Shown here one piece after another: positions 49,643 through 59,627 of a DNA stretch of 64,000 nt. The notes under the pieces were generated by a model. That model had not been told where the DNA came from, ran no database searches, and was given only the letters and a program-made list of their open reading frames with translations. The stretch is from Acidobacteriota bacterium (GTDB lineage Bacteria; Acidobacteriota; Terriglobia; Bryobacterales; Bryobacteraceae), in the NCBI GenBank assembly GCA_947470805.1, contig CANIVU010000017.1, positions 35,575-99,574 on the forward strand, read 5' to 3'. Every line of letters begins with the position of its first letter. Position 1 is the first letter of the stretch. A program made the position numbers and the translations under genes.

Positions 49643-50274
49643 GTTCGAATCGCGAGGTGCGTCAGCAACTGGAGTTCGGATCGGTCTGGCAGGACCGAGA
49701 TTCGATGGACAACTACGATGGGCTGGTTCGAGCCCTCCATGGCGACTGCTCCGATCGGGCCGGGATGGTGGAAGCGCTGGCCCAGTGCTTGACGGACGAG
49801 AATCTCCTGGTTCGTTCGGGCGCGGTGGCTGCTTTGCCAGAAGTCGCCCTGGAGTTAGGTGCCGCAGGGCTTTGCGCCCTGGTTCAGCAGCATTTGGGGC
49901 TGTTCCGGGATGTGCGACCGTCGATACAGTTGAGTATTGCGGACCTGGAAGAGGGCATGGCGCAGAGCATCGCCAAGGCGGCCCGGCCCGAGGACGCAGG
50001 GGCGATCGAATACCTCCGCCAGGCTGTCCATCGCCCTTGGGGGAAGTGCCTGCTGTTCCGCCTTGCCGCAATTGATGGCGAGTGGCTGTTGGACCACGCG
50101 GCTGAGCTAGTCCCCAAAGACTATTTCGGTGTGCTGATCCCGCTCACGCCGGAGCGCCGCCGACGGGTGATCGCCGCTATCGGTCCATTCGACGGAATGC
50201 CCTCAGAGTATTTCTGGAAACAGTTTCCGGAGGCGGAGGCGGCCGAACTGAAACGGTTACTCAGCGAACGTTGA
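49639..50274 (+). CDS. HEAT-repeat-like protein of unknown function
   Basis: A 211-residue cytoplasmic protein. The ATG overlaps the ManD-like stop (ATGA), so translation is coupled. It is all-helical and Ala/Leu-rich; the central part ('MVEALAQCLTDENLLVRSGAVAALPEVALELG') looks like a HEAT repeat. No catalytic motif was recognised. It could be an immunity- or scaffold-like partner of the enzyme, but nothing supports one choice. The end overlaps the convergent secreted protein gene by 14 bases. Confidence 0.65.
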   Translation: MSSNREVRQQLEFGSVWQDRDSMDNYDGLVRALHGDCSDRAGMVEALAQCLTDENLLVRSGAVAALPEVALELGAAGLCALVQQHLGLFRDVRPSIQLSIADLEEGMAQSIAKAARPEDAGAIEYLRQAVHRPWGKCLLFRLAAIDGEWLLDHAAELVPKDYFGVLIPLTPERRRRVIAAIGPFDGMPSEYFWKQFPEAEAAELKRLLSER

Positions 50275-52117
50275 TCCAAACGGAGTTCGCCCGCGTTTCG
50301 TCCGCCGCGAAAACGATCTCCACCTCGCCCGCCCCCCGCATCGCAATCGGTAGCTCAATATTCACCTGATCGAGCCCGGGAAAACCGGGTTGCAAACCGG
50401 CATACAGAACAGGTACCGCTCGGCCACCAACCATCGCGCTCGCCGTTTTTCGTCCTCGAAAACCAGTGCCGTAGAGCGTTAGATAAACCGGCGCCTCCGC
50501 GGCCAGGTCAATGGGCGTTGGGAAACACCCGGCGGCCGCGCACGCAAACACGGGAACCGCCGATTGAACGCCATTCGACACGCGTACCGCCGTCGCGGCA
50601 GCCAATCGCCCATTCATTGTGAACAGCGACGGCCCCACCGGCTGGACGGTCGCCGTCGCGCTCCGCAATACGCGCCCGTCACCGGTCACGCGAAACGCCG
50701 CCCGGCCAGGCGCCATGCCAGCTGGAACAATGGCGTTGATCTGCGACGGAGAAGCATAGATCACCGGCGCCGGCCATTCCACGCCGTTGCTATCGACGAT
50801 CCGCAATCCGATGCCAGTCCGCACCGTCTGCCCGGTCAAGTCCGGACCGTACAGCGAGACAATCGAATCCGGTGCCACCGCCGCCCCGGCAGCCGCGGCC
50901 GGCTGTACCTGGAAGTCCCCTACCAGCCCGTAATAACGGGCCATCCAATACGGCAGCAGATAATCGACGCCTGCGTTTCCAATCGTCCCCGTGCCGCCGC
51001 CGAAAAGCTGGAACGGGCTGCGCTGCCAGAGAAAATCCGTCGGCGTTCGCTGGTCCACCGGTATCGGCTGGCAGGCCTGATCTCCGCACACCGGTACCTT
51101 TCCGCGCAGGTCGACAAACAGGTCCCGCCGCGGCCGTTTCAGCCAAAGGTCCAATATCGCCAGCGTCTCGGCATCGCGTCGCGCGTCGGCGCCGAACAGT
51201 GCCCTATCGATCATGTTGAAGAACGCATTCTGGTGCCCGGCGGTGTAGTTGCGTGCGATCGCATATGCCCGCTCGTAGGTGCCCCGCGACTCCGGTTCCT
51301 CCAGCCGGATCAGATGGAAAAACGTAATGTAAATCAGGTTGAACTTGAAGTAGGAACTGGTGCTCAAAGAATCAAAGGCAACCGGGGCAGCCACGCTCCC
51401 AGCCAGCCGCGCCCTCTGCGATTCATACATCGCGCCGAAGCGCTCCGGATTCACCCGGCGCGCGACCTGTAGAATCGCCAACTGCTCATCGGGCCGGAGC
51501 AGAAAGCTCGTGCCGGCCCGGCCATCGGGCATCGGTGCGGACCAGTTGTTTTCAGACAAAAACATCACCATGCGCGTCAATACGTCATGGACTATGGCCT
51601 GCATGGTGGCATCGGGTATCAAATCGAAGGCAACACCAAGACCGTAGACGGTCCCGCAGTATTGGTCCCTCGAAGTATTTCCGATCCAACTGTAACCGGC
51701 CCCAGCATTGGTGTAGACGCCATTCGCCGCCTCTTCCCGAAGGATCCCCGCGGCGAACGGCGACCCGATCGCCACACGGCACCTTGCCAGCAGATTGGTA
51801 CCCGTTACATCGACAAGCCCCTTCAAACCGTCCAACGCTCGACGCGCATTCGCCAGCGCGTCCGGCGCCCCAGTCACACGGTATCGATAGGACTCTGCCG
51901 CCAAATAGTGGCCGGTCCACAACGCCGAATCACCGCATCGCGTATAGCCGGTAATCTGATCGCTCTCCGCACTGGCGTAGAACGGATCGAGAACGGTACC
52001 AAACGGCATGTGGCGCGCCTGAATACTGGCCGACAGCGCCACGGCGTCCACCTCCGCGCCCGCCGCACCGAAGGCCGCCCAACACATCGCGACCGGGATC
52101 CAGAAGCGGCACCGCAT
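50261..52117 (-). CDS. Secreted alpha-barrel protein with TIGR03437 C-terminal module
   Basis: A 618-residue exported protein. Signal: 'MRCRFWIPVAMCWAAFGAAGA'. The first ~380 residues look like an (alpha/alpha)-barrel ('DSALWTGHYLAAESYRYRVTG', 'MPDGRAGTSFLLRPDEQLAIL'), reminiscent of polysaccharide lyase or glycosidase helical barrels, but no catalytic residues can be fixed by eye. The last ~230 residues are the TIGR03437 module ('VAPDSIVSLYGPDLTG', 'VIYASPSQINAIVPAGM', 'GLDQVNIELPIAMRGAGEVEI'). The same tail ends the phosphatase at 36201-37736, although their front domains are unrelated. Confidence 0.72.
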   Translation of the reverse strand: MRCRFWIPVAMCWAAFGAAGAEVDAVALSASIQARHMPFGTVLDPFYASAESDQITGYTRCGDSALWTGHYLAAESYRYRVTGAPDALANARRALDGLKGLVDVTGTNLLARCRVAIGSPFAAGILREEAANGVYTNAGAGYSWIGNTSRDQYCGTVYGLGVAFDLIPDATMQAIVHDVLTRMVMFLSENNWSAPMPDGRAGTSFLLRPDEQLAILQVARRVNPERFGAMYESQRARLAGSVAAPVAFDSLSTSSYFKFNLIYITFFHLIRLEEPESRGTYERAYAIARNYTAGHQNAFFNMIDRALFGADARRDAETLAILDLWLKRPRRDLFVDLRGKVPVCGDQACQPIPVDQRTPTDFLWQRSPFQLFGGGTGTIGNAGVDYLLPYWMARYYGLVGDFQVQPAAAAGAAVAPDSIVSLYGPDLTGQTVRTGIGLRIVDSNGVEWPAPVIYASPSQINAIVPAGMAPGRAAFRVTGDGRVLRSATATVQPVGPSLFTMNGRLAAATAVRVSNGVQSAVPVFACAAAGCFPTPIDLAAEAPVYLTLYGTGFRGRKTASAMVGGRAVPVLYAGLQPGFPGLDQVNIELPIAMRGAGEVEIVFAADETRANSVWINVR

Positions 52118-52184
52118 CCCCCATTCATAGCACGGGGTTCCACCGGACCGGCAAACGTTCTATTTTTAGGTAAGGCTATCCACG

Positions 52185-53393
52185 ATGACCTCTCTCTTTC
52201 GTTCCCTCCTTCTGGCTTGCTCTGTCGTTGCTTTCGCCCAAAACCCACTGGCAGTCTCGGCCGACCCGTTTGGCGGAACCTTTCAAAACGAACAGATGAA
52301 GCTGGATATCGCGCGAAAGGGCGCTGAATACAGCGGCGTCATTCTCCTAGGCGGCCAATCGCTTCCGGTCAAGGCGCACGTCACAGCGGGGAAGCTTGCC
52401 GGCACCTTCGAAAGCGGGGGGCAGTCCTATTCGTTCCAAGCAACCCGCAACGGAACCAAACTCACCCTCACCACCGATGGCGTCACGCATGTCCTGGATA
52501 AGGCCGGCGCCGCACCACAGCCAACCGCGACTCCCGTCAGTTCGCCCGTAGTCGGCCAATGGCAAACCCCCAATGGAGTCGTATTCATCAACGCCGATGG
52601 CACAGCGAAAATCGGCGAGAAAACCCATCGTTGGACCGTTGAAGGGAACGTCATCACGTTCGCCGGAAACGGCGAGGCGCTAAAAGTCCCCTTTGATATC
52701 GCCGGTGATAACTGGACATGGAAGTTCCCGGATGGCCGACTGGCATTGACTCGCATCTCCCCGGCCGCTGCAGCGCAATCTGGTTCCGATGGCATCGTCG
52801 GCACATGGCAAGGCCAGACTGGCAGCATACAGCTCAACCTGGACGGCAGCGCCACGATCGGCGGCGTCCAGTACCGTTACACGCAGGCAGCCAACCAACT
52901 GACGCTCGCCGGGCCGGACGGAACGTTCGTCGCCACCGTGCAGATCACCGGAGACAACATGGCCTGGCTCATCAACGGCAAAACACTAACCTTCCAACGC
53001 GCGGCCAACGTTTGGGCCGTGGGCGGCGCCGCCACTGGCGGCATTTTGCCCGAACTGGTCGGCAAGTGGTGCCAGATGTCGACACTTAACAACAGCGCCG
53101 GCGTCTATGGACGTGCCGCGTGCTTCACCCTTCTCGCCGACGGAAGCTTCCAGTTTGCCGGTGAATCCGGTGCCACTGGCCAAGTGAACGGCGGCGCGTA
53201 TGGCACCGCCTCCGACTCAAGCGACGGCGGCACCTGGACCGCCACCGCTAACTCCATCACCTCCACATCAAAGAAAACCGGTGTCCGGACGTTCCGCCTG
53301 GAGAAGCGGAACCATCCGAAAACCGGCGATCCCATGCTGGTGCTGGATGGCGCCGAATTCACCACGGCCTACCAAAAAGCTCCGTGGCGATAG
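52185..53393 (+). CDS. Secreted repeat protein, lipocalin-like beta units
   Basis: A 402-residue exported protein with signal 'MTSLFRSLLLACSVVAFAQ'. It contains four loosely similar beta units that open with a G-x-(W/F) pattern: 'FGGTFQNEQMKLDI', 'VVGQWQTPNGVVFINADGTA', 'IVGTWQGQTGSIQLNLDGSA' and 'LVGKWCQMSTLNNSAG'. The middle two share '(F/L)N(A/L)DG(T/S)A(K/T)IG' and look like a duplication. The pattern matches DUF/lipocalin-like 'GtW' domains found in secreted proteins of unknown role. Only the last unit carries Cys residues. It is divergent from the barrel protein (67 bases between starts) and ends 4 bases from the convergent TonB receptor. Confidence 0.68.
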   Translation: MTSLFRSLLLACSVVAFAQNPLAVSADPFGGTFQNEQMKLDIARKGAEYSGVILLGGQSLPVKAHVTAGKLAGTFESGGQSYSFQATRNGTKLTLTTDGVTHVLDKAGAAPQPTATPVSSPVVGQWQTPNGVVFINADGTAKIGEKTHRWTVEGNVITFAGNGEALKVPFDIAGDNWTWKFPDGRLALTRISPAAAAQSGSDGIVGTWQGQTGSIQLNLDGSATIGGVQYRYTQAANQLTLAGPDGTFVATVQITGDNMAWLINGKTLTFQRAANVWAVGGAATGGILPELVGKWCQMSTLNNSAGVYGRAACFTLLADGSFQFAGESGATGQVNGGAYGTASDSSDGGTWTATANSITSTSKKTGVRTFRLEKRNHPKTGDPMLVLDGAEFTTAYQKAPWR

Positions 53394-53397
53394 GGCG

Positions 53398-56300
53398 TTA
53401 GAACGCGATACGCATTCCGACCTGCACACGCCGCGCGTCGAGCGCGCTGGTGATCCGGCCGAAGTTGGCGTTGTTGTTCTGCCCGTTGGCGCCAGGGGTA
53501 AAGCTAACGTTCGGGCTGTTGTAGTTGACGTGGTTGAACACGTTGAAGAACTCACCGCGTGCCTCGATTTTGGCCCGTTCGCCGAGGGCGAAATTCTTGA
53601 AGAATGACAAGCTGATGTCGGCCAATCCCGGACCACGGGTCGAAGGCAACGTGCGCGGCGCATTGCCAATCACGAAGTTGACCGGATTGCGGAAAGCATC
53701 CGTGTCGAACCAGCGAACCGGCGTGCGCTGATCGGCCGGCAACGTCGGGTCGCGCAGCACGTCCGGGTAGTTGATGCCGGTGAAGTTATTGGCCCCGCGA
53801 ACCGCCAGCGGCAAGCCACTCTGAATGGTGCCGATGCCGTTGGCCTGCCAGCCGCCGAACATGCCGTTCACCAACGGGTGCGCGCTCTTCATGAAGGTTC
53901 GGCCCTTGCCAACCGGGATCTCGTAGACGCCCGACATCACCAGTCGGCTGGCGATATCGTCCTGGTCGATCGCGCGATCCAGCCGTCGATTGAACCGGCC
54001 GATCCGATACTCACCCGTGCAGCCGTCGCCGGAGTTGCCGCCGCCAATCGCCGAGCATTCGGTCATCAGCTTCGACTTCGTATAACTCACCAGCATCGAC
54101 AAGCCCTGCGAGAACCGCTTCTCCGCCGAAACCTGCAACGAATGGTAGGACGAAGCCAGGTTCGGGCTCGCCCACGTCGTCACCTGCAAATAATCCGGGA
54201 ACGGCTTCAACAACTGGCTGCGCGCCACGGTGCGACCGGAAAGGGCACCCGTCGAAATCTGGCCAAAGAACGGATTGGTCACCTGATCCTGCAGCGAAAG
54301 CCCCAGCGAGTAATACTGCGGGTCCAGCTGGTTCATGTCGTAATTGCCGCCGAAGAGCTTCGTACCTTTGCTGCCGACGTAGGCCGCCTGCACAGTCCAA
54401 CCAGCGAAGAGCGCGCGTTGGATGGCGAAATTCCACTGCTGCATGTACCCGGTGGGCGAATTGCGCGCCTGGAAGCGAACGTTTTGGCCGCGGAAGGCGC
54501 TCGGCCCTCCAGCCGAACCGAGCGGTTGTAACACCGCGCCCGGACCGTCGGAGAACTTGAACGCGCGAACCGGGCCGCCGCCGGCCGCCACGAACTGCGT
54601 GTCGACCGAGAAGCCCAATGCGTTCTGGTTGTCGGGTACAATCGAGCCGCTTTCGATGGGCAAATAAATCAATCCATAGCCACCGCGCACCGCCGTCTTG
54701 CCATCATTGCCCGGCGCCCAGGCAAAACCAAACCGCGGACCGATATTGTTCTTGTCCACATTAATGTAGGACTGCGGAACCCCGTTCAGGCCAGCGTAAA
54801 CCAGGGCGCCAGGCAGTTTCGATTCCGGATTGATCTGGAACGGTTCGAAGTTCGAATGGCGATCGTGAATTTCCTTGAAGCCGAAGCTGGCGTCATAGCG
54901 CACGCCCAAGTTCAGCGTGAGCCGGGAGGTGATCTTCCAATCGTCCTGGAAGTAGAGCGCGAGCGGCGTCGCCCGCGATTGGAAAAACGGCCGGTAGCCG
55001 AGAGTGCCGCTCGATACTTCGCCGAGTAGAAACGTCGCCAACCCGACACCATTGCCGGCCGGAGAAAGCGGATTGCCCGTCAGGCCCGTCGTGAAGGAGA
55101 AGTTCCCGGACGGGTTCAGGCGGTTGATGAAACTATTCCTCCAATCGCGGATATCCACGCCCGCTTTTAAGCTGTGCTTGCCGCGCGACATGCTGAGTTG
55201 ATCCACAATCTGCCCGATGTTCTGCGCACGCAGCCCGCCAGAGAAGTTCGGATTGCCGATCGTCAAGAGCCCCGCAATCTGCACCGGCGGGAACGTGTCC
55301 TGCGGAATGATCGAAGGATAACCAAGCTTGGCGGGCCAGCCTTGATCAAAGCTCGGGTGCAGGAACGGCAGGTACTGCCTCGTGATGCCAACGCGAATGT
55401 CATTGACGATCGACGGAGAAATCGTGCGCGTATAGGCCAACACCGCGTTGTGGTTGTCACGCTGATCGTTGCGCGCCGCTGGGTCCGCGGGGCCCAGGCC
55501 CCAACCGGCGTTCAACAGCGTGTTCCACGTAAAAGAGTAGCGGAAGAAGAGGCTGTCGCGGTCGGTCAACCGGTGGTCGAGACGCGTCGTCGACACCGTC
55601 TGATCTGACGTCGATTTCGCCAGCGAAACGAAGTTATTGATATTGGTGATCGTATCGGTCGGCCGCGCATTCGCCGCGGGCATGTACGGCAACACCTTCA
55701 CCGCCAGCGAATCGAACCGCGCGCGAGGCACAATATTGCCGGGGAATAGCGACCGAACGAACCCGCTGCCAGCCGGGTTAGCAGCGGTCGTGGCCGGATC
55801 GTAAATCGGAATCAACGTGCCGCGGGAATCGAACGTCTTGCTGAAGTCCCCGCCCCGCTGCTCATCGGTGGCAACGCTGCCAATCTGCGGCGCGCCCGTC
55901 GAACGCCATTTCCACTGCTCCCAGCCGGCATAGAAAAAGGTTCGATTCTTGCCGTTGTAGATTTTGGGAATCCACACCGGGCCGCCCACCGTGCCGCCGT
56001 ACTGGTTGTAGCGAAGGACTTGCTTCGTGCGCCCCGTGCGAGGATCGGGTTGCGTGGAAAACGCGTTGCGCGCGTCCAGCGAATCGTTCCGCAGGAACTC
56101 ATACAAGGAACCGTGAAACTGGTTGCCGCCGGACTTGGTAACGGCGTTAATCACGCCACCCGCTGTCTGCCCGTATTCAGCCTTCAGCGCGTTCGTATCG
56201 ACGCGGAACTCCTGCACCGAATCCGCCATCGGCACCACGGAGATTTCGTTATGAACCGCAGCCGTGTTCGACACGCCGTCCAGGAAGAACTGGTTTCCAT

Positions 56301-56862
56301 ATGCCGGCCCGCCGTTAATCCGCATCTGCGAGAACGTCTGGTTATTCACTTCGGCGAAGCCATCCGTCGAATTTGATCGCGGCACAACGCCCGCCACCAC
56401 TTTCACCAGATTGAATACATGGCGCCCGTTCAGCGGCAGATCCTCAATTCGCTTCTGCTCCACCACTGTACCCAGCGACGAGTCTTCGGTCTGAATGCGC
56501 GGAATCTCCGCCTTGATTTCCACGGAATCGCTGACGCTACCCAGCTCAAACGCAATGTCGACGCGCAACCGCTGCGCTACTTCCACGTTCACGCCCGTCC
56601 GAGTGACCTGTTTAAACCCGGTAGCTGATGCGCGAACGGAGAACGGCCCAATCGGAACGTTCGGTATCACATACGTCCCGGAATCGTTCGAACTGGCGCG
56701 ATAGGTGAGGCTGGTCGCGACCGCGGTCGCCGTCACTTCCACATTCGGAACCGGAGCGCCGGCCGGGTCCGTAACGGTACCAGTAATTGTGCCTAACGCG
56801 GTCTGCGCGGAAAGAGGCGCGGCCAGGCACAGAGCCGCGAAGCATAACCTGTAAAGACTCAT
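53398..56862 (-). CDS. Oar-like TonB-dependent receptor with carboxypeptidase-regulatory N-domain
   Basis: A 1154-residue outer-membrane receptor. Signal ('MSLYRLCFAALCLAAPLSAQ'), then a CarboxypepD-reg beta-sandwich ('GTITGTVTDPAGAPVPNVEV', 'SGTYVIPNVPIGPFSVRASA'). A plug domain follows ('KRIEDLPLNGRHVFNLVKVVAGVVP', 'MRINGGPAYGNQFFLDGVSN', 'TAGGVINAVTKSGGNQFHGS'), then a long barrel ending 'RRVQVGMRIAF'. Acidobacteria carry many such Oar-type receptors. Its ATG overlaps the stop of the MFS gene (ATGA), so it is the last gene of a three-gene operon with an M81 peptidase. The ligand is likely the compound hydrolysed by that peptidase (inference). Confidence 0.93.
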   Translation of the reverse strand: MSLYRLCFAALCLAAPLSAQTALGTITGTVTDPAGAPVPNVEVTATAVATSLTYRASSNDSGTYVIPNVPIGPFSVRASATGFKQVTRTGVNVEVAQRLRVDIAFELGSVSDSVEIKAEIPRIQTEDSSLGTVVEQKRIEDLPLNGRHVFNLVKVVAGVVPRSNSTDGFAEVNNQTFSQMRINGGPAYGNQFFLDGVSNTAAVHNEISVVPMADSVQEFRVDTNALKAEYGQTAGGVINAVTKSGGNQFHGSLYEFLRNDSLDARNAFSTQPDPRTGRTKQVLRYNQYGGTVGGPVWIPKIYNGKNRTFFYAGWEQWKWRSTGAPQIGSVATDEQRGGDFSKTFDSRGTLIPIYDPATTAANPAGSGFVRSLFPGNIVPRARFDSLAVKVLPYMPAANARPTDTITNINNFVSLAKSTSDQTVSTTRLDHRLTDRDSLFFRYSFTWNTLLNAGWGLGPADPAARNDQRDNHNAVLAYTRTISPSIVNDIRVGITRQYLPFLHPSFDQGWPAKLGYPSIIPQDTFPPVQIAGLLTIGNPNFSGGLRAQNIGQIVDQLSMSRGKHSLKAGVDIRDWRNSFINRLNPSGNFSFTTGLTGNPLSPAGNGVGLATFLLGEVSSGTLGYRPFFQSRATPLALYFQDDWKITSRLTLNLGVRYDASFGFKEIHDRHSNFEPFQINPESKLPGALVYAGLNGVPQSYINVDKNNIGPRFGFAWAPGNDGKTAVRGGYGLIYLPIESGSIVPDNQNALGFSVDTQFVAAGGGPVRAFKFSDGPGAVLQPLGSAGGPSAFRGQNVRFQARNSPTGYMQQWNFAIQRALFAGWTVQAAYVGSKGTKLFGGNYDMNQLDPQYYSLGLSLQDQVTNPFFGQISTGALSGRTVARSQLLKPFPDYLQVTTWASPNLASSYHSLQVSAEKRFSQGLSMLVSYTKSKLMTECSAIGGGNSGDGCTGEYRIGRFNRRLDRAIDQDDIASRLVMSGVYEIPVGKGRTFMKSAHPLVNGMFGGWQANGIGTIQSGLPLAVRGANNFTGINYPDVLRDPTLPADQRTPVRWFDTDAFRNPVNFVIGNAPRTLPSTRGPGLADISLSFFKNFALGERAKIEARGEFFNVFNHVNYNSPNVSFTPGANGQNNNANFGRITSALDARRVQVGMRIAF

Positions 56863-58112
56863 ATTGCGGACATTCTATCCGCTTCTTCACCCCTTCGGGG
56901 ATTAACAAACAGCCACGCGATCGCAGCACAGACCGTCGTTGCCACGCTGAGATAAAGCACGGCATTCCAGTTCCCCGTCCGCTGCAAGACAATCCCCATC
57001 AACGCCGGCGAAGCGAACCCCGCGCAGTTCGACGCCGCGTTCATCAACCCCGCCACCGCCCCGCCCGAGGTACCGCCAATATCGGTCGCCGAAGACCACG
57101 CCGCTCCTAAATACAAATCCACCGCCCCCGCCGCACACCCCATCAAAAGCGCCGCCAATCCAGTATCCGGGCACCACACCCCCGCCGAGAGCAACAACGC
57201 CCCCAACGTCATCGACGTGAATCCCACCACCGTCCGCGCCGTCCGATCATCGCTCCGCCGCCCGATCCAATCGGTCAACACCCCACCCAGCCAATTCGCC
57301 CCAACGCCCAATAACAAAGGCAAGCTGGCGTAGAAACTCGATTCCGTAAGCGACATACCCCGCTGCTCCCGCAAGTAAGTCGGGAACCAGGTGATATAGA
57401 ACTGCCACATAAACGTCGCCCCAAACGCCGCTACCAGCAAACACCACAGCCGCGTCGATCGCAGCAGATCACTCCACGGCACAGGCCCCTTCACCGCCGC
57501 CACCGTCTGCGCGGCGATCACGGCCCGCTCCCTCTGCGTCACCGACGCGTGCTCGGCCGGCGAATTCCGGTACCACACAAACCACGCCAAAGCCCACAAA
57601 AGTCCAAACGCCCCAAACACCAGAAACGGCACCCGCCACCCGTAGTGCAACAGGAAATAACCCGCAATCGGCGGCGTCAAAGCACCGCCCAACCGCCCCC
57701 CGCCAAGAAAAGCGCCAAACGCCGTCGACCGTTCGTTCACCGGCACCCACCGGCTAAACGCCGACGCCACCGAAGGCGAAAACGCCGCCTCCAACCCACC
57801 AAAAACAAACCGAATCACAAGCAGCGAAACAAAGCTCCACGCTGATGCCGTTAGCGCCGTAAAGACACTCCACCCCGCAATCGCGAACGAGACAATCGAC
57901 CTCGCCCCCACCCGGTCCGCCAGCATCCCCCAAGGCGTCTGCCCCAGAAAGTACGACAGGCTGAAAATGCTAAAAACGAACCCCAACTCGGTCTGCGAAA
58001 ACCCAAACGCCTTCCGCATCTCCGGCCCGGCCACGGCAATGCAGACCCGGTCCGTGTAGCAGACCATGTTGATCACCAGCGCCAACAGAACAACCGAATA
58101 GCGAACCGGCAT
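56859..58112 (-). CDS. MFS transporter, anion:cation symporter (ExuT/GudP-like)
   Basis: A 417-residue, 12-helix permease. The first-half signature 'MCYTDRVCIAVAGPEMRKAFG', 'GQTPWGMLADRVGAR' and 'VFGGLEAAFSPSVASAFSRW' are typical of the ACS family that imports sugar acids, phthalate or small organic anions. It begins 3 bases after the M81 peptidase stop and overlaps the TonB receptor start, so outer-membrane uptake, inner-membrane uptake and a hydrolase are made from one message. The substrate is unknown. Confidence 0.92.
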   Translation of the reverse strand: MPVRYSVVLLALVINMVCYTDRVCIAVAGPEMRKAFGFSQTELGFVFSIFSLSYFLGQTPWGMLADRVGARSIVSFAIAGWSVFTALTASAWSFVSLLVIRFVFGGLEAAFSPSVASAFSRWVPVNERSTAFGAFLGGGRLGGALTPPIAGYFLLHYGWRVPFLVFGAFGLLWALAWFVWYRNSPAEHASVTQRERAVIAAQTVAAVKGPVPWSDLLRSTRLWCLLVAAFGATFMWQFYITWFPTYLREQRGMSLTESSFYASLPLLLGVGANWLGGVLTDWIGRRSDDRTARTVVGFTSMTLGALLLSAGVWCPDTGLAALLMGCAAGAVDLYLGAAWSSATDIGGTSGGAVAGLMNAASNCAGFASPALMGIVLQRTGNWNAVLYLSVATTVCAAIAWLFVNPRRGEEADRMSAI

Positions 58113-58115
58113 CGC

Positions 58116-59594
58116 CTACAGCCCGTCCGGACGCGCCATGTCGCGATCCAGCGGATAGATCGGCCGCGGCACACGCCGGAACGGCAACGTGCGCAGATTG
58201 GCCGTACTTACCCCCGGCGTATCCACCACGAACATCGCCTTCGCAATCGGCGCATACGCTGCCCGGAACCCGTTCGGCGACTTCACCACCACAATCTTGC
58301 AGTACATCGGGTCAATCCCGTGACTCCGGAACAACTCCGGGTCCACCGTCATCGACGAACGCTCGGCAATCAACAGGAAAACCTGCCCAATTTCCAACAC
58401 CACCGTCCGCCCCATACACGTCGTAATGCCTGTGTTGTAGCCCCGCGCCCGCGCCACCCAGCGCCCGTCGCTGATCATCTTCACCACACCCTTCACCGCC
58501 ACCGGCTTCGAGTTCCGCGCATCAAACGCCCCGCCCACCTTCATCGCAACCGTCGCGCCAATCCCCGCCGCGATCGCCGTCGCCACCGCCGCCGGATCCA
58601 CCAAAAATATTGCAGCAGCCCCCGTCAACTTCGCCTTCAGCAAATGCTTCAACACGCCTGTCGAATCCCCCGGCGAACCCGAACCAGTGCTGTCCGATGA
58701 CTCCGACAACACCACCGGCCCGCCCTCCATCTCCAGCGCCCGCGCAATCGCCTCCGGCACCGGCGTCAACTCCGCCTCGTACTCTTCCTTCGTGTCCCAC
58801 AACCGCCGCCCCAGCGTATCGGCCTGGCGTTGCGCCGCGCGCGCATCGCCATTCGTCACCGCCACCACCGCGCACCCCATCTCATCGATATCCATCCACG
58901 GCTGTACCGGAAAAATCGATACCGCCTCCGCCGCCCCGCTCCGTTCCCACTTCTCCGCCTGTTTCACCAGCGCCGCCATCGGCCCGCTCGAAGTCTGCGA
59001 CTTCTCCGCCTGAATGATCAGCGGCAACTTCCGCAGCGCCATCATCGGCTGTACGTCTCCCCGCACGATCCGCACCAGTAACCGCGCCGCCTTCTGCCCC
59101 ACTTCGAACATGTCCACGTGCGGATACGTGTGATACCCCACAATCGCCGTCGCCAACTCCACCATCCGCCGCGTCACATTCGCATGCAGATCGAGCGTCA
59201 TCACAATCGGCACATCCGGCCCCAGTACCGCCCGCGCCCGTTGCAAAACGAACCCCTCCACATCATCTTCACCCTCGGCCGTCTGCGCGCCGTGCATCGC
59301 CAACAACAGCGCCTCCGGCCGGGCGGCCCGCAGGTTCTTTTCAAACCCCGCTACCAAACGCTCAAAATCCGCGCGCACCATCCGGTTCGCGGTAATCGCC
59401 CACGCCGCGCACACCGGCCGGATCTCCGCCCCTTCGGCGCGCAAAACGTCGATAAAACCGCCCATTTCCGTCAGTTTCCCCTCGTGCCGGCGCAACGCGG
59501 CCGCGCCGAACACAGGGCTGAAGTCGGCAAAATAAGTGGCAACCGGGGAAAACGTGTTGCTCTCTTGCAGGATGGAGGCGATGGCAATGTTCAC
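58116..59594 (-). CDS. M81-family metallopeptidase (MlrC-like)
   Basis: A 492-residue protein matching MlrC, which in microcystin degraders cleaves the linear peptide products. The start was placed at GTG 59594 with GGAG five bases upstream; it gives 'NIAIASILQESNTFSP', the family N-terminus, whereas the longer open frame upstream has no support. Metal-binding candidates are 'IVMTLDLHANVTRRM' (Asp-x-His) and 'VGYHTYPHVDMFE' (His/His/Asp). The C-terminal MlrC domain includes 'VLSESSDSTGSGSPGDSTGVL'. There is no signal peptide. It is first in the operon with an MFS permease and a TonB receptor. The natural substrate need not be a peptide. Confidence 0.9.
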   Translation of the reverse strand: MNIAIASILQESNTFSPVATYFADFSPVFGAAALRRHEGKLTEMGGFIDVLRAEGAEIRPVCAAWAITANRMVRADFERLVAGFEKNLRAARPEALLLAMHGAQTAEGEDDVEGFVLQRARAVLGPDVPIVMTLDLHANVTRRMVELATAIVGYHTYPHVDMFEVGQKAARLLVRIVRGDVQPMMALRKLPLIIQAEKSQTSSGPMAALVKQAEKWERSGAAEAVSIFPVQPWMDIDEMGCAVVAVTNGDARAAQRQADTLGRRLWDTKEEYEAELTPVPEAIARALEMEGGPVVLSESSDSTGSGSPGDSTGVLKHLLKAKLTGAAAIFLVDPAAVATAIAAGIGATVAMKVGGAFDARNSKPVAVKGVVKMISDGRWVARARGYNTGITTCMGRTVVLEIGQVFLLIAERSSMTVDPELFRSHGIDPMYCKIVVVKSPNGFRAAYAPIAKAMFVVDTPGVSTANLRTLPFRRVPRPIYPLDRDMARPDGL

Positions 59595-59627
59595 AAAAAC
59601 TCCAGATATATCACTATACTGTTTGCC

